A stretch of DNA of 64,000 nucleotides from Salminus brasiliensis (taxonomy: Eukaryota > Chordata > Actinopteri > Characiformes > Bryconidae): contig NC_132887.1 of NCBI RefSeq assembly GCF_030463535.1, forward strand, positions 21,718,943 through 21,782,942, written 5' to 3'. Under the pieces are notes generated by a model, which had not been told where the DNA came from, did no database searches, and worked only from the letters and a program-made list of their open reading frames with translations. The first letter of the stretch is position 1, and each line of letters begins with the position of its first letter. A program made the translations under genes and the position numbers. Positions 1 through 11,964 of this stretch are shown here, one piece after another.

Positions 1-123
1 GATTTTCTCAGCTTGATGTTGATGATTTAGTCGCAGTGGTCCTCCACAGCAGATCTGGACAAGAAACTGACCTAAACACAAACTGTTGCCAAAGACCCCA
101 GAACAACCTCAAACATTTTACAT

Positions 124-125
<2 letters not shown>

Positions 126-178
<53 letters not shown>
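126..178. repeat. (CA)n microsatellite
   Basis: Uninterrupted CA dinucleotide run of about 53 bp. Confidence 0.95.
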
Positions 179-179
<1 letters not shown>

Positions 180-1319
180 GTGTTTTAAAGACTGAGGGCA
201 GATAGCTGGTCAGCAGGGCTTCCTATTATTATTCTGAAATGAGAAGATTAGTGACAATCTTCAGATAATATTTGCTATTATTATTATTAGGTTTTGATTT
301 TTGGTTGTTTTTTCATTATCTATCACTCTAAGAACCCAATTGACAGAGATAACTGATCAATGACAGAGCCTCACTCTGTTGGAGGACATGAGAAAGGTGG
401 AATTGTGTGTAGATGCTTATCTTAAGCCCACAGCTGAGGATTGTCCGATAGGAATACCCCTCAACTATTTTCATATAGGACATGATTGGATTGACTTCTT
501 GCTCAATTTATTTTAACTTCATTAATTTCACTTCAATTATATCTTATCACAAATCCTGCTTTGTGGTATACCCCATAAGAGTGTGTTAAGAACCCTATAG
601 GAGTGTGTTAAAAGCAGAACAGAAAGCTGGAGGTCTTTAGGCCTCTACATGACCCAGACAGTACACCCAGCACAGTTAAAAATAGGCTCAAAGAACTCAT
701 GCTAAATGCCTGTTTAGCAACTTCATGTCCACAGGTGACAGCAAAAAGTAGTCATCAAAATGTCATGGGTGACGCAGGAGTAGTACCCACTGGAGAACCG
801 CTGAGGGAAACCCATTTTTAAACATGAAAAAAAGGGGACAAAGAAGCTTGTAGTAAACCACCAGCTTTATGGTGCAGTACAGTTTTGGTGCCTGTTGGAA
901 CTACAATTAAAACATGCGTTTACAGTTTTTCTTTCTTAGAATAAATACAAAGAAAAGCAATAGAAAAGGCAGTGATTTTATGAATGTTAATGTGTTTCTG
1001 TTTTTAGAGCTGTCCTCATGGCACACTAGTGAAGATGGAACTTGTTGTTTTTACAGTAGAGAGCTCACGACTCACTTTGCAAAACATCTAAAAGTAATAT
1101 TTTCCTGGAAAGTCTCCCGCATATTGATAGCGGCTCCATGATGCTGATCATTATATATATATAAAAAAAGATTCCAGCAAATGAGCGTGACACAGCTACA
1201 AGACCTTAAAAGTTGTACAAATATAACAAAGTCTGGCTGGGATTTCTAAATTGAGTGAAATGTCCAGGATTTTGCATTTATTTCAATTTAGCTTCTACAT
1301 TCGAAAAACGTAATCACAA

Positions 1320-1590
1320 ATTTAAATATTGTAAAGGCAAATGTAAATAAACTCAATGTGTATGCAATGTGTATAAACTTTATGTAAATGAAAATGTAAA
1401 TAAACAATGTAAATATTATAAATGCAAATGTAAATAAAATGTAAATAAAAGCAAAATTTTAAAAAGCCCATGTGTATAAACTCAATGTAAATAATGTAAA
1501 TGCAAATATAAATAAGTCAAATGTAAAAAAAGCCAATGTGTATAAATGCAATGTAAATAATGTAAATGCAAATGTAAATAAACACAATCG
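1320..1590. repeat. Degenerate AATGTAAATA-type tandem repeat
   Basis: Variants of AATGTAAATAA and AATGTGTATAAAC recur irregularly, some 20 times. It resembles an expanded SINE tail or an old AT-rich minisatellite. Confidence 0.6.
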
Positions 1591-2665
1591 GCACCAAAAG
1601 CTTCAAGAGTTAAAAACAATAATTATTTCAGTCACACCCACAGTTACGGCCTGTCAAGCGTTCCAGGAGGACTGAACAGTGTCCAGTCAAATAATTTTTA
1701 TATACGGCTACCAATTTGTTTTGTTGTTGCTTTTTTTATATTTATTTTACTCGTGACACTTGCGAGTTGAAACATAAGGAGGTAATTGGTTCATATTGCC
1801 TATTAAGGTTATTTATTAGTCTTAATAAATTATTAAATGTGTTAATGTTCATCATCATAGCTGCATGGTTTTAGAGGTATTTACTCCTCCCACCCTCACA
1901 CATACGACTGTGGTAGAGTGTACGACTTAGGCCTATTTGAAGCCCCCCTGCCACAATTTCCCGACCAGGGTAGACGCCTAGCGACCCAACTGTCCTCTTT
2001 TTTTAAAAACCAAAACATGGTCACCCTAATCTAGCCTAAGGATACATAGTGGTGTTGTTTTTTCTAAGCCAAACTTACAAGCCTTATTTAGGTGCCCAAA
2101 ACTGGATATTTCGATTGTACTCCAGTGGAACCTAAAAAAATCTCCTTCTAACACACAGGCTCCTTTGAAAGGTTTAAGCCGTAGCCGTATCTAAAATAGC
2201 CATATTTTTCCTTCAAACATCTGCAAACTCACTCAGCGAAAGGAGAAGCCGAAGCACTGCAGTTTGGGAGGAAAGCCGTAATGTGGACAATGTAGAAACA
2301 TACCTTCAAATGAGTGTTTGACATGGGCAGACACATTCCACCCACATGTTGTTTACCAGCCTGCTCCGGCACAAAAAAAAAAAATAGGCAGCATGAAACA
2401 TGGACTAGTGTAAAAAGCAAACAGAGAGAAGAAGGCTGACTTATTCAGAATACATATCTGTCCGTATTGTGGAGTTTTAGAAAAATATATACACACCTAA
2501 ACATTTTATCTTGGGAGCCAGATGTGCTGTTCTGCACATTTCTGTAATAGAGATGTACATGAATTTGAAGAAGAAACTGAGGCTATCCTCAGTTAAAAGT
2601 TTACTACATAAGCTGGTCATGTTCTAGACGACACTACTGTGACCATGACCAACTAAAAAACACAC

Positions 2666-2667
<2 letters not shown>

Positions 2668-2739
<72 letters not shown>
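2668..2739. repeat. (CA)n microsatellite
   Basis: CA dinucleotide run of about 70 bp. Confidence 0.95.
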
Positions 2740-2746
<7 letters not shown>

Positions 2747-3802
2747 AAACTGTAGGCCCAATTGGTTGCATAGACCTTAGATGTACCGAACATGCAGACA
2801 GCTGGATAGCTAGCTAGCTCAGTAAGATTCTCTTTAGCTCAGCAGGTTGCTCAGAGTTGAAGAGAGGCCGGAGGCATGTTAGCCTTGTGATTGGTCAGGG
2901 TTATGCCGTTGCTTTTCAAGCTGCCTGCAACAACATCGCAGGAGAGAGTGCGGCCAATTGTGCTCCCTCAGACTCCGGCTGCTGATGGCAAAGCGGCATG
3001 GCTCAGGATTCTTCAGCAGCTTGTTTAAAGGCCACACACTGACGTTTAGTCCCTTTTTACATAGAGATGTGTACCTGAATGTGAAACTGCTGCGTAAGCA
3101 CTTTTTGTTTCTAAACTGCCATTTATTTCACTGCTCTGAAATGCTGAGACGCTTTAAATGTGCAGTTCCCCAACCAGTAAATGCTGTTCTTTCAAGCTTA
3201 TTATGGCTTTTTTGGGATAAGATATAAAGAAAAGTACAGCCTTTAAAAATGGAACACTACAAATATGAGAATTTATTGCCATCTTTTATGGAACCAAAAT
3301 GGTTCTTCAATGGAATCACTCAAAGCACCCTTTATAGCACCTTCATTTTTAGGAGTGTGGGCGGCGTTTAGACTCTGACCAGCAGTATCTTCTACAGTAA
3401 AGCCAAAATGCTGCAAAACATCCACCCAGAGCTCCATGTGCAGACAGGGGTGTACAAAATGAGAGAATAGGTACTGTCTCTGAAACGTACTCAATTAAGC
3501 ATATACAAAAAGTACATACCATGAAAAAAGACTTAAAAGTAAAAATCAAAAAGTATATTTCACACTAAATGATTCAGGAAACTGAATCATTTTTTTCCCT
3601 TTATCATTACAGTAAGTTTAATTCACAGTAATAAGCTGATCACACTCCACATAACCCACATAACTTTTTTCAGACAGTCCTGGAAAAACAAGTTAGCAAA
3701 GTTAATTTAATGTAATAATTTAATTTTACAGCGATTAGAGTATCCTAATAAAAAAAAAGAAAAGAAAAATGACAAAAAAATGCTTGTGTTCTTTATGATT
3801 GG

Positions 3803-4500
3803 TGTCATGGCGTGCTAGGTCAGACACAGAGGGATGAACACTTGCAGAGATGGAATTAAAGCCAGTTGTTTAGGGCAGAAGGCAGAAGAAGCAGCAACTA
3901 TGGGGTACAAATGTAAACACAACACAAACGTGACAAACATTGGGGGGGGAAAGGAATCAAAAGGGGGCACGAAAGAAATCCTGCTGGCAGAACCTGGGTT
4001 AAACACGGGTTAACTTAAGTTGCGACTGCCACTAAAACAACAAAAGGGGGAAGAGCTGGGAGACCAGCTACTAAGCGAAAACGGTAAGGCCGACCAAACC
4101 TGGAACTGCAGCGTGCTGCCATGAGCCAGGTCGCCAGTGAATCCTGACAGTGAGCGAGCCTCGCCTCGCAGAAAACTTCGATAGCAGGGTGACCTGCTCC
4201 GAAGCTGACCTCAACACACCTCTAGTCATACGGGGAACCCCTCGGGCGACCTCAAGGTTCCAAACGATAAATTTCTCGGCATTGAACCATGGTGTTGAGG
4301 CTCCTTAAGTACCCCCAGTCCCAGGTGAAACACATGAACCAAACAAAAGGACAATGAACAATCAGAACTGAATCATGAGTCGACACACGTGAAAAGAACC
4401 AAACACACATGAACACGACCATGACGAAACTAAGGCGGAAGTCCTTATTTGGGCCTGTGGGCGGCGGCTAGGGATCGCCCCAGGGGAGGGCGCGATGACA
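3803..4500 (-). mobile_element. Probable solo LTR with 5-bp target-site duplication
   Basis: A 698-bp block starting TGTCAT and ending ATGACA, flanked on both sides by ATTGG (3798-3802 and 4501-4505). TG...CA ends with a 5-bp duplication are the mark of LTR-retrotransposon insertion. No internal retroelement genes are adjacent, so this reads as a solo LTR. Orientation (minus) is inferred by analogy with the 11.6-kb element. Family unknown. Confidence 0.7.
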
Positions 4501-5640
4501 ATTGGTAACAAATACTCTCAGTTAGGGCTGTGTATTGACAAGATTGTGGCAATATGATAAGTATGGCGATACAGGAGTTACTATTCTACAAATCTATTGT
4601 AATATATTCGATTTTTTTTTAATATATAATAACATACACCATCAAATGCATTAAAAAAGAAGAAGAGTTTAAAGAAGAGCAAAAAGACAAGCTGACCTTG
4701 TATTCAATTAGAACAGTGGGATCTGAAGGCAGTACAATACTGCTATCTAACACTGTCTGCCACCAATCTTTACATGTAAATATTCATTCAAACAATGACT
4801 GTTTATGAGAATGAATAGAGTATTGCACAGCTTAATAGCACAATACTTTGATAGATCTAGATTTCTGCCACCTCTTAATGCCTAAATTAAACTTAGGGCT
4901 ACAGAGATACTGTACTTTGTCCTTTTTGAATAAAATTAAAACCTGAGTAAAGTCCAAATTGACCAAAATACCATTAATGTATACTAACAAAATGCAATTA
5001 GCTCAATCAAAACATTTTCAATATCAATACAAATCAATAAGCAGATTTTCTTCTTAGATTTTAGGATCCATGAAGATTTGTGATGAAGATTTCTGTCAAA
5101 ATTCTAACATATTGGTAACTGACCCATTCTCTGACTGATTCTAAATAATAAAAAAAAGCCTTCCAACAAAGAAGTGTCCCGCGCTCAGCCTTAACTACAT
5201 TTTACACTCACTGAGCACTTTATTAGAAAGATCTGTACACACACTCATTCCTGCAAATGATCTAATCAGCCAATCGTGTGGCAGCTGTGCAATGTAAAAA
5301 CAAAAAAGCACGGAGATACGGGGCAGGGAGAAGGTAAACATGAAGAGTCCTTCTACCATTGTGGTGGCAAATGAGGTACGAGTGATGGTATGTAATTACA
5401 GTGTGTCATCAAACAACATCAGTAGAGCTGTAACACCACTGACTGTACGAGCACTGACCGGGTGACTAGACTCCAGCTTTTCTACAGTCACACTGTATGT
5501 AGGACATTACAAAAGCTGCATTCACATTCTATTTCCATTTCAACACCTCTTATATTTCCACTGTAAAACCACTGACATGCTCTTTAAAGGTGTCAGTATT
5601 GCAGCAACTGCTCAAAAATATGAACCAGTCTTTTTTTACC
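4501..5640. other. Intergenic, dispersed-repeat fragments
   Basis: A stretch near 4525-4615 resembles a common teleost repeat (GGGCTGTGTATTGACAAGAT). At 5208-5300, CACTGAGCACTTTATTAG followed by CTAATCAGCCAATC is the terminus of a familiar fish DNA-transposon derivative, truncated here. No gene seen. Confidence 0.5.
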
Positions 5641-6718
5641 CAATAATCCATATAACAGTCTTTACTAGACCCAGAGACACACAGGTGAACCATATAGCAC
5701 AGTCTTTACTAAGAGCGAGAGACAGACAGCTGAATCAAATGACAGTCTTTACTAAGAGTGAGAGACAGACAGCTGAATCAAATAACAGTCTTTACTAAGA
5801 GCGAGAGATAGACAGCTGAATCAAATAACAATCTTTACAAAGAGAGAGAGACGACTGAACCGTATAACAGTCTTTACTAAGAGAGAGAGACGACTGAACC
5901 GTATAACAGTCTTTACTAAGAGAGAGACAGACAGGTGAACCATATATCACAGTCTTTACTAAGAGCGAGAGACAGACAGGTGAACCATATAACAGCCTAC
6001 ACTAAGTCATGCAATAGTTTTTACAAACACAGAGAGACAGACAGGTGAACCACATCCCAGTCTTTACTAAGAGCGAGAGACAGACAGCTGGACCATATGG
6101 CACAGTCTTTACTAAGAGCGAGAGACAGACAGTTGGACCATATACCACAGTCTTTACTAAGAGTGAGAGACATGGTATTCAACGTAATGTAAAATGTAAT
6201 GTAAAGTTAAGGTAAAGGTAATGTAAAGGCGTACCATATACCACAGTCTTTACTAAGAGCGAGAGAGAGACAGCTGAATCAAATAACAGTCTTTACTAAG
6301 AGCGAGAGACAGACAGCTGAATCAAATAACAGTCTTTACTAAGAGCGTAAGAGAGACAGCTGAATCAAATAACAGTCTTTACTAAGAGCGAGAGACAGAC
6401 AGCTGAATCAAATGACAGTCTTTACTAAGAGCGTAAGAGAGAGACAGCTGAATCAAATGACAGTCTTTACTAAGAGCGTAAGAGAGAGACAGCTGAATCA
6501 AATGACAGTCTTTACTAAGAGCGAGAGAGAGACAGCTGAATCAAATAACAGTCTTTACTAAGAGCGAGAGAGAGACAGCTGAATCAAATGACAGTCTTTA
6601 CTAAGAGCGAGAGAGAGACAGGTGAACCATATAACAATCTTTACTAAGAGCGAGAGATACACAGACGAACCATACAGCAGCCTTCACCAAGTCATGCAAC
6701 AGTCTTTACAAACACTGA
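5641..6718. repeat. Diverged flank of 45-bp minisatellite
   Basis: About 20 degenerate units related to ACAGTCTTTACTAAGAGCGA plus GAGACAGACAGCTGAATCAA. It is interrupted at about 6170-6235 by a GTAATGTAAA-rich stretch. The segment with CAAGTCATGCAA occurs near 6005 and 6690, indicating an internal duplication. Confidence 0.85.
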
Positions 6719-8298
6719 GACAGACAGCTGAACCATATAGCACAATCTATACTAAGAGTGAGAGATAGACAGCTGAACCATATAGCACAATCTATACTAA
6801 GAGTGAGAGACAGACAGCTGAACCATATAGCACAATCTATACTAAGAGTGAGAGACAGACAGCTGAACCATATAGCACAATCTATACTAAGAGTGAGAGA
6901 CAGACAGCTGAACCATATAGCACAATCCATACCAAGAGTGAGAGACAGACAGTTGAACCATATAGCACAATCCATACCAAGAGTGAGAGACAGACAGTTG
7001 AACCATATAGCACAATCCATACCAAGAGTGAGAGACAGACAGCTGAACCATATAGCACAATCCATACCAAGAATGAGAGACAGACAGCTGAACCATATAG
7101 CACAATCCATACCAAGAATGAGAGACAGACAGCTGAACCATATAGCACAATCTATACCAAGAGTGAGAGACAGACAGCTGAACCATATAGCACAATCCAT
7201 ACCAAGAATGAGAGACAGACAGCTGAACCATATAGCACAATCTATACCAAGAGTGAGAGACAGACAGCTGAACCATATAGTACAATCCATACCAAGAATG
7301 AGAGACAGACAGCTGAACCATATAGCACAATCCATACCAAGAGTGAGAGACAGACAGCTGAACCATATAGCACAATCTATACTAAGAGTGAGAGACAGAC
7401 AGCTGAACCATATAGCACAATCTATACTAAGAGTGAGAGACAGACAGCTGAACCATATAGCACAATCTATACTAAGAGTGAGACAGACAGCTGAACCATA
7501 TAGCACAATCTATACCAAGAGTGAGAGACAGACAGCTGAACCATATAGCACAATCCATACCAAGAGTGAGAGACAGACAGCTGAACCATATAGCACAATC
7601 TATACCAAGAGTGAGAGACAGACAGCTGAACCATATAGCACAATCTATACCAAGAGTGAGAGACAGACAGCTAAACCATATAGCACAATCTATACTAAGA
7701 GTGCACAATCTATACCAAGAGTGAGATTCAGACAGTTGAACCATATAGCACAATCCATACCAAGAGTGAGAGACAGACATCTGAATCATATAGCACAATC
7801 CATACCAAGAGTGAGAGACAGACAGCTGAATCATATAGCACAATCCATACCAAGAATGAGAGACAGACAGCTAAACCATATAGCACAATCTATACTAAGA
7901 GTGCACAATCTATACCAAGAGTGAGAGACAGACAGCTGAACCATATAGCACAATCCATACCAAGAGTGAGAGACAGACAGCTGAACCATATAGCACAATC
8001 CATACCAAGAGTGAGAGACAGACAGCTAAACCATATAGCACAATCCATACCAAGAGTGAGAGACAGACAGCTGAACCATATAGCACAATCCATACCAAGA
8101 GTGAGAGACAGACAGCTGAACCTTATAGCACAATCCATACCAAGAGTGAGAGACAGACAGCTGAACCATATAGCACAATCTATACCAAGAGTGAGAGACA
8201 GACAGCTGAACCTTATAGCACAATCCATACCAAGAGTGAGAGACAGACAGCTAAACCATATAGCACAATCCATACCAAGAGTGAGACAGACAGCTGAA
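6719..8298. repeat. Homogeneous 45-bp minisatellite
   Basis: About 35 units of 45 bp (AACCATATAGCACAATCTAT, ACTAAGAGTGAGAGACAGAC, AGCTG) with C/T variants. A shortened unit (AAGAGTGCACAATC) appears twice about 200 bp apart (about 7700 and 7900), a local higher-order duplication. Since 45 is a multiple of 3, long open frames exist on both strands, for example a plus-strand frame of 388 codons from 6758 made of 15-residue repeats (RDRQLNHIAQSIPRV). They are read here as a by-product of the repeat. Confidence 0.95.
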
Positions 8299-8539
8299 CC
8301 AGGTCCCCCTCTTCCCTGAGAGTGAGACAGCTCTCATTCAGAGCAGCTATTGCTGACTCCGGGCGCAGCAGTGACAGTGAGCCTGACAGGCTGGTGAAGT
8401 TGGACTTCAGCTGGAGTTCCAGGTTTTTCCACACAGACACAAAGAGAGCGGCGTCGAGACCCGTGATGGTCAACAAGAGCCAACACCTCCATGTAGAGGC
8501 TTCCCCCGCCAGAGAAAGTTCTTCATTTCTGACAGGGCT

Positions 8540-8574
<35 letters not shown>

Positions 8575-9230
8575 CTGCTGTTATTTTCAGGGATCACGAA
8601 ACTCCTCATCACGACACACAGCAGTGCTCTGGAGGCAAGCGGACTAGTTCAGCCAGTTTGAACAGAATCGCGCTGTCAAACCAGACCTCTCACCCTGCCT
8701 CAACAACAGACCCTGGACTCGACGTCTGTTCTTGGCAAAGAGGAGCCAGCAATTCCCCGAAAAACACAACTTCGCCACCGTCCAGTGCTCAAACTACAAA
8801 AGCCCAAAGACAGCCTAATAAACTGCAGAGGCGAGCTGTGCAGCTCGGTCGCCACTCTGAAGACACCCACACTTGTCATTCGCTCTTACCTTGCCTTGCC
8901 TTCCTGGGTAGGTGGTAGACGAGACTTTCCAGCTTCTGCGAGCGCGTGGAGCTCCGGCTGCTCAGCGCAGTGTTTCGGTTCATCCACAGTTTCCTCTCAA
9001 TCCTCTTCGACGGCTGTTTTCCATTCACTACCGCCCGGATACGCAGTTAGCTCACCTCCACCGGTCCGCTCTCATACCTGCAGCCAGCAGACGGACACTT
9101 TCTCCGTGCTCGTTTTCATTTTTTATTTATATTTTTTTTTTACATAACAGCACCGTCCGCTCCCTCGGTGTTGACGCATCACATGTCAGGACAATATGGA
9201 GTTTCTTAAAGGGCCACGGTGGCTAAAAAA
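8299..9230 (-). promoter_or_regulatory. GC-rich stretch with minus-strand splice donors; possible 5' exons
   Basis: GC-rich relative to its surroundings. Good minus-strand donors: CAG/GTATGAG (exon end 9078), GGAG/GTGAGC (9056) and CAAG/GTAAGAG (8890). At 8290-8480 the minus strand reads a protein-like frame (LDAALFVSVWKNLELQLKSN) that I do not recognise and that has no clean donor. A TTTA run lies at 8540-8575. It could be untranslated first exons of a minus-strand gene continuing off the left edge, or nothing. Confidence 0.3.
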
Positions 9231-9657
9231 AGAGCATCGACGGCCAACAAAGTGTGTCTGTCAGGGACGTCTGTTTAATGTGTAATGTTTAATATGTCTG
9301 TTTTTCTCACTACAGGGGCTAATCCTGCGGTGAAGGGTTTTAAGCTTTAAGAGTCTCTGCGTGTTGAAGGCAGAGCTCTCGCCACGGTGGTGGAAACTAG
9401 TGGTGGTGATAGGAAGAGTCCGGACCGGCCAATGACTCTAAAAACTAGATTACAGAAAAAAAAAGATTATTAAATAAAATAGTTATAAATACACTGCCTG
9501 AAGCCTGAGACACGTTTTACAACTTTTACTTTACTTTACTTTCAGTTTACTTTAATTATTTTAATTAATTAATTAATTAATTTATTTATTTATTTATTAT
9601 TTCTGAGGTTTAGGCATAAAGTATAGTAGATAGATAGATGTAAAAAAAAAAAAAAAT

Positions 9658-9707
<50 letters not shown>

Positions 9708-9991
9708 TATATGCATTTGAAACCAACTGGAGATGAAAGACAGTGCAGTTATGAAGAATAAGGAATGAATAATGTGCCGGAGGAGTGGGTATGAGGCAGA
9801 TGACAATACTGAATAAATATGTGCATATATTGATATTTATATAAGTGTCAGTAGTGTCCAGGAGTGCATGTGTACAGGATGTACAGTAAAGTGTAAATAG
9901 TGCAGATTAAACCTATGATTAGACATAAGAGACTCAGTTCTCCGGCCCCACTGGGAAGAGAGGATGACGGATGAGGACTTGAGTCTCTTAC
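9231..9991. other. Intergenic, simple repeats
   Basis: Contains TTAA/TTTA-rich runs (9550-9600), poly-A (9664-9690) running into (AT)n (9690-9713), then unremarkable sequence that is split from its continuation by the Tc1 element. No gene seen. Confidence 0.6.
9690..9713. repeat. (AT)n microsatellite
   Basis: AT dinucleotide run following a 27-base poly-A tract. Confidence 0.9.
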
Positions 9992-10832
9992 CAGTACCAG
10001 TCAAAAGTTCTCATTCAATGTTCTTATTTCTTTCATTTTCTTTTGTCCTACATTGTAAATTATTACTGAAGTCATCCAGACTATGAAGGAACACATAAGG
10101 ACACATAAGTGTTCAACAAAGCAAAACACTCTGTGAAGCCTTTAGGTGGGCTATTATCTGGGGTGCTGTCAATTTGCGGTTTCTGAGGCTGGCAACTCTC
10201 TGATGAACCTATCCTGTGCAGCAGGGGTAACTCTTGGTCTTCCTTTCATGGGGTGGTCCTGATTAGAGACAGTTTCATTATGTTCGATGGTCTTTGCGAC
10301 TGCACCTGAGGATGCTTTTATAGCTCTTGAAATTTTGTGTAATAGAAGTGACTGAGCAACAAATGATAGATGTTAATGGTCATTTTTCTTGACTTAGTTG
10401 AGTAGTTCTTGACATAATATGGATTAGAAGATTACTTAGATAGGGCTCTTCACTGTATACAAACTCTACCTCTTCACAACAGGACTGATGGTTTCAAACA
10501 CATTAAGAGGGCAAGAAAATCAAGTAGTTAACTCTCGACAAGGCACAGCTGTTAACTGAAAGCCATTCCAGGCAACCACCCCATAAAGCTGACTGAGAAA
10601 ATGCCAAGATATGCAAAGCTGTCATCTGAGCAAGAGGTGCCTGCTTTGAAGAATCTAAAATATAAAACATATTCTGGTTTTCTAAACCCATTTTTGTTTA
10701 CTAAATAATTACTAAATATGTTTTTTTTGTCATAGCTTGGATGACTTTAATATTATTCTACAATGCAGACAATTTTAAAAATAAAAAGAAAACACTCAAT
10801 TTAAGGTGTGTTCAAACTTTTGACTGGTACTG
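9992..10832 (-). mobile_element. Degenerate Tc1-like transposon with inverted ends
   Basis: Ends match as inverted repeats: CAGTACCAGTCAAAAGTT on the left and the complement of AACTTTTGACTGGTACTG on the right, about 840 bp apart. The minus strand retains a transposase fragment (TIEHNETVSNQDHP, MKGRPRVTPAAQDRFI) typical of the Tc1 DNA-binding region, then stops. The element is far shorter than a full one and is a non-functional deletion derivative. Confidence 0.8.
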
Positions 10833-11110
10833 CATGTTCATGGTGGAGTGGAGCAGGGCATGCAAGGCATTGTATGGCAAAATAGTCCTCACCTTTTTTT
10901 TCTGTTTTTGTTTGTTTGTTTGTTTTTACCAATGTCAACATTACATCTTCATGAGCACAAATATATTTAAAAAATAGGAATAAGACAATTTGATGAAACA
11001 AAAGATGTTTATAGACTGTCCAAATTTGAACGTATATTAATGTGTCTATTATGTACATAGAGAGTATTAAGTACATAACATTTTCAAGTTATTTTGAAGT
11101 AAAAAAAAAA
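10833..11110. other. Intergenic, no gene seen
   Basis: AT-rich spacer with GTTT repeats near 10908-10925; no coding or RNA signal was seen. Confidence 0.5.
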
Positions 11111-11114
11111 AAGA

Positions 11115-11520
11115 TAACTTTGGTGGCCACATTAACTGCCATTCATATTTTGGTCAAATGTAAATAGCATACCAAGATCTTTTTATGGGCCAATCGCCAG
11201 GCTGGCCCAAAATGCATGTCCGTTATTGTTTTTTGTCAATCAAAAGAGTTTCAATGCAGAATTTGTACAATCCAGAATTTACAGGTCTATCAACAACACC
11301 AAGCCACCCTGGGCAAATTCTGCCTGCCTCAATGCCTCTGATACTGCCACCACCATGCTTAACAGTTGGGATGAGGTTCTTATGTAAAGATGCAGCATTT
11401 CGCTTTTCATTTACACCAAAAAGCTTTATTTTGGATCATTCTCTTCCACCATCCTCTTCTCTTTGCTGTTCTTCCATGCACAACCAGTCTTGTTCAGTGT
11501 TTGCTGGATGGTGACATAAA
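11115..11520 (-). mobile_element. Tc1-like transposase remnant
   Basis: The minus strand encodes VNEKRNAASLHKNLIPTVKH then GGGSI. The segment TVKHGGGSI is a hallmark of the catalytic core of Tc1-like transposases. Frames are broken upstream and downstream; no ends could be defined. Confidence 0.75.
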
Positions 11521-11623
11521 AAAATGCTTCTCCTATGCTATTTTCACATGCTTTTTCTGACAAGATATTTAATTTTGTATGATGTTGTTGTGTGTTATTG
11601 TGAAATAAAAGTAAGACTATAAA

Positions 11624-11964
11624 GTCACAATTGCAGAGCTTGGAGTCGGAGACGGACATAAAGGCAAGTCATTTATTAAACATAAAAAACAAGGTAAAGC
11701 AAAACAAGAACCACAGAAACACAAACGAACAAAAGAACACACACACACAAGAGACCAGACCAGGACCACTGAAACTAAGGGACTACTTATACTAAGACCA
11801 ACAAGTACCAGCTGAGACCACAAAGGAGGCACAGGTGGTAACACTAATGACCAGGCGGGGCTAAGGAGGGCTCAAGGAGCAAACACAGAGCCATGTGCTA
11901 AGGAGCACATGGAGGAAACCAAAACAAAGTGACCGACATGCACAAATAGGACAGAAGCGTGACA
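11624..11964 (-). mobile_element. LTR-like element (minus orientation)
   Basis: Read on the minus strand it begins TGTCACGCTTCTGTCC and ends near AAGCTCTGCAATTGTGAC, with a TATA-like TATAAGT and an AATAAA followed by TGACTTGCC. It resembles solo LTRs common in teleosts. No clear target duplication, so less secure than the 3.8-kb element. Confidence 0.5.

Larger units (their letters stand above)
1..3802. other. Intergenic, repeat-bearing, no gene seen
   Basis: AT-rich DNA with CA runs at 126-178 and 2668-2739 and a degenerate tandem stretch of an AATGTAAATA-like motif at about 1320-1590. Around 2905-3010 is a dispersed repeat (GACTCCGGCTGCTGATGGCA) with a relative near 42690-42785. No open frame with splice sites or recognisable protein was found. 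Confidence 0.6.

Noticed and set aside
6706-7924. Long open frames of 266 and 388 codons
   Set aside because: They consist solely of the 45-bp tandem repeat and are open on both strands because the unit is a multiple of 3. No splice sites, no non-repeat domain.
8322-8918. 198-codon plus-strand frame
   Set aside because: It crosses a TTTA simple repeat, has no recognised domain, and overlaps a more protein-like minus-strand frame; neither is supported as a gene.
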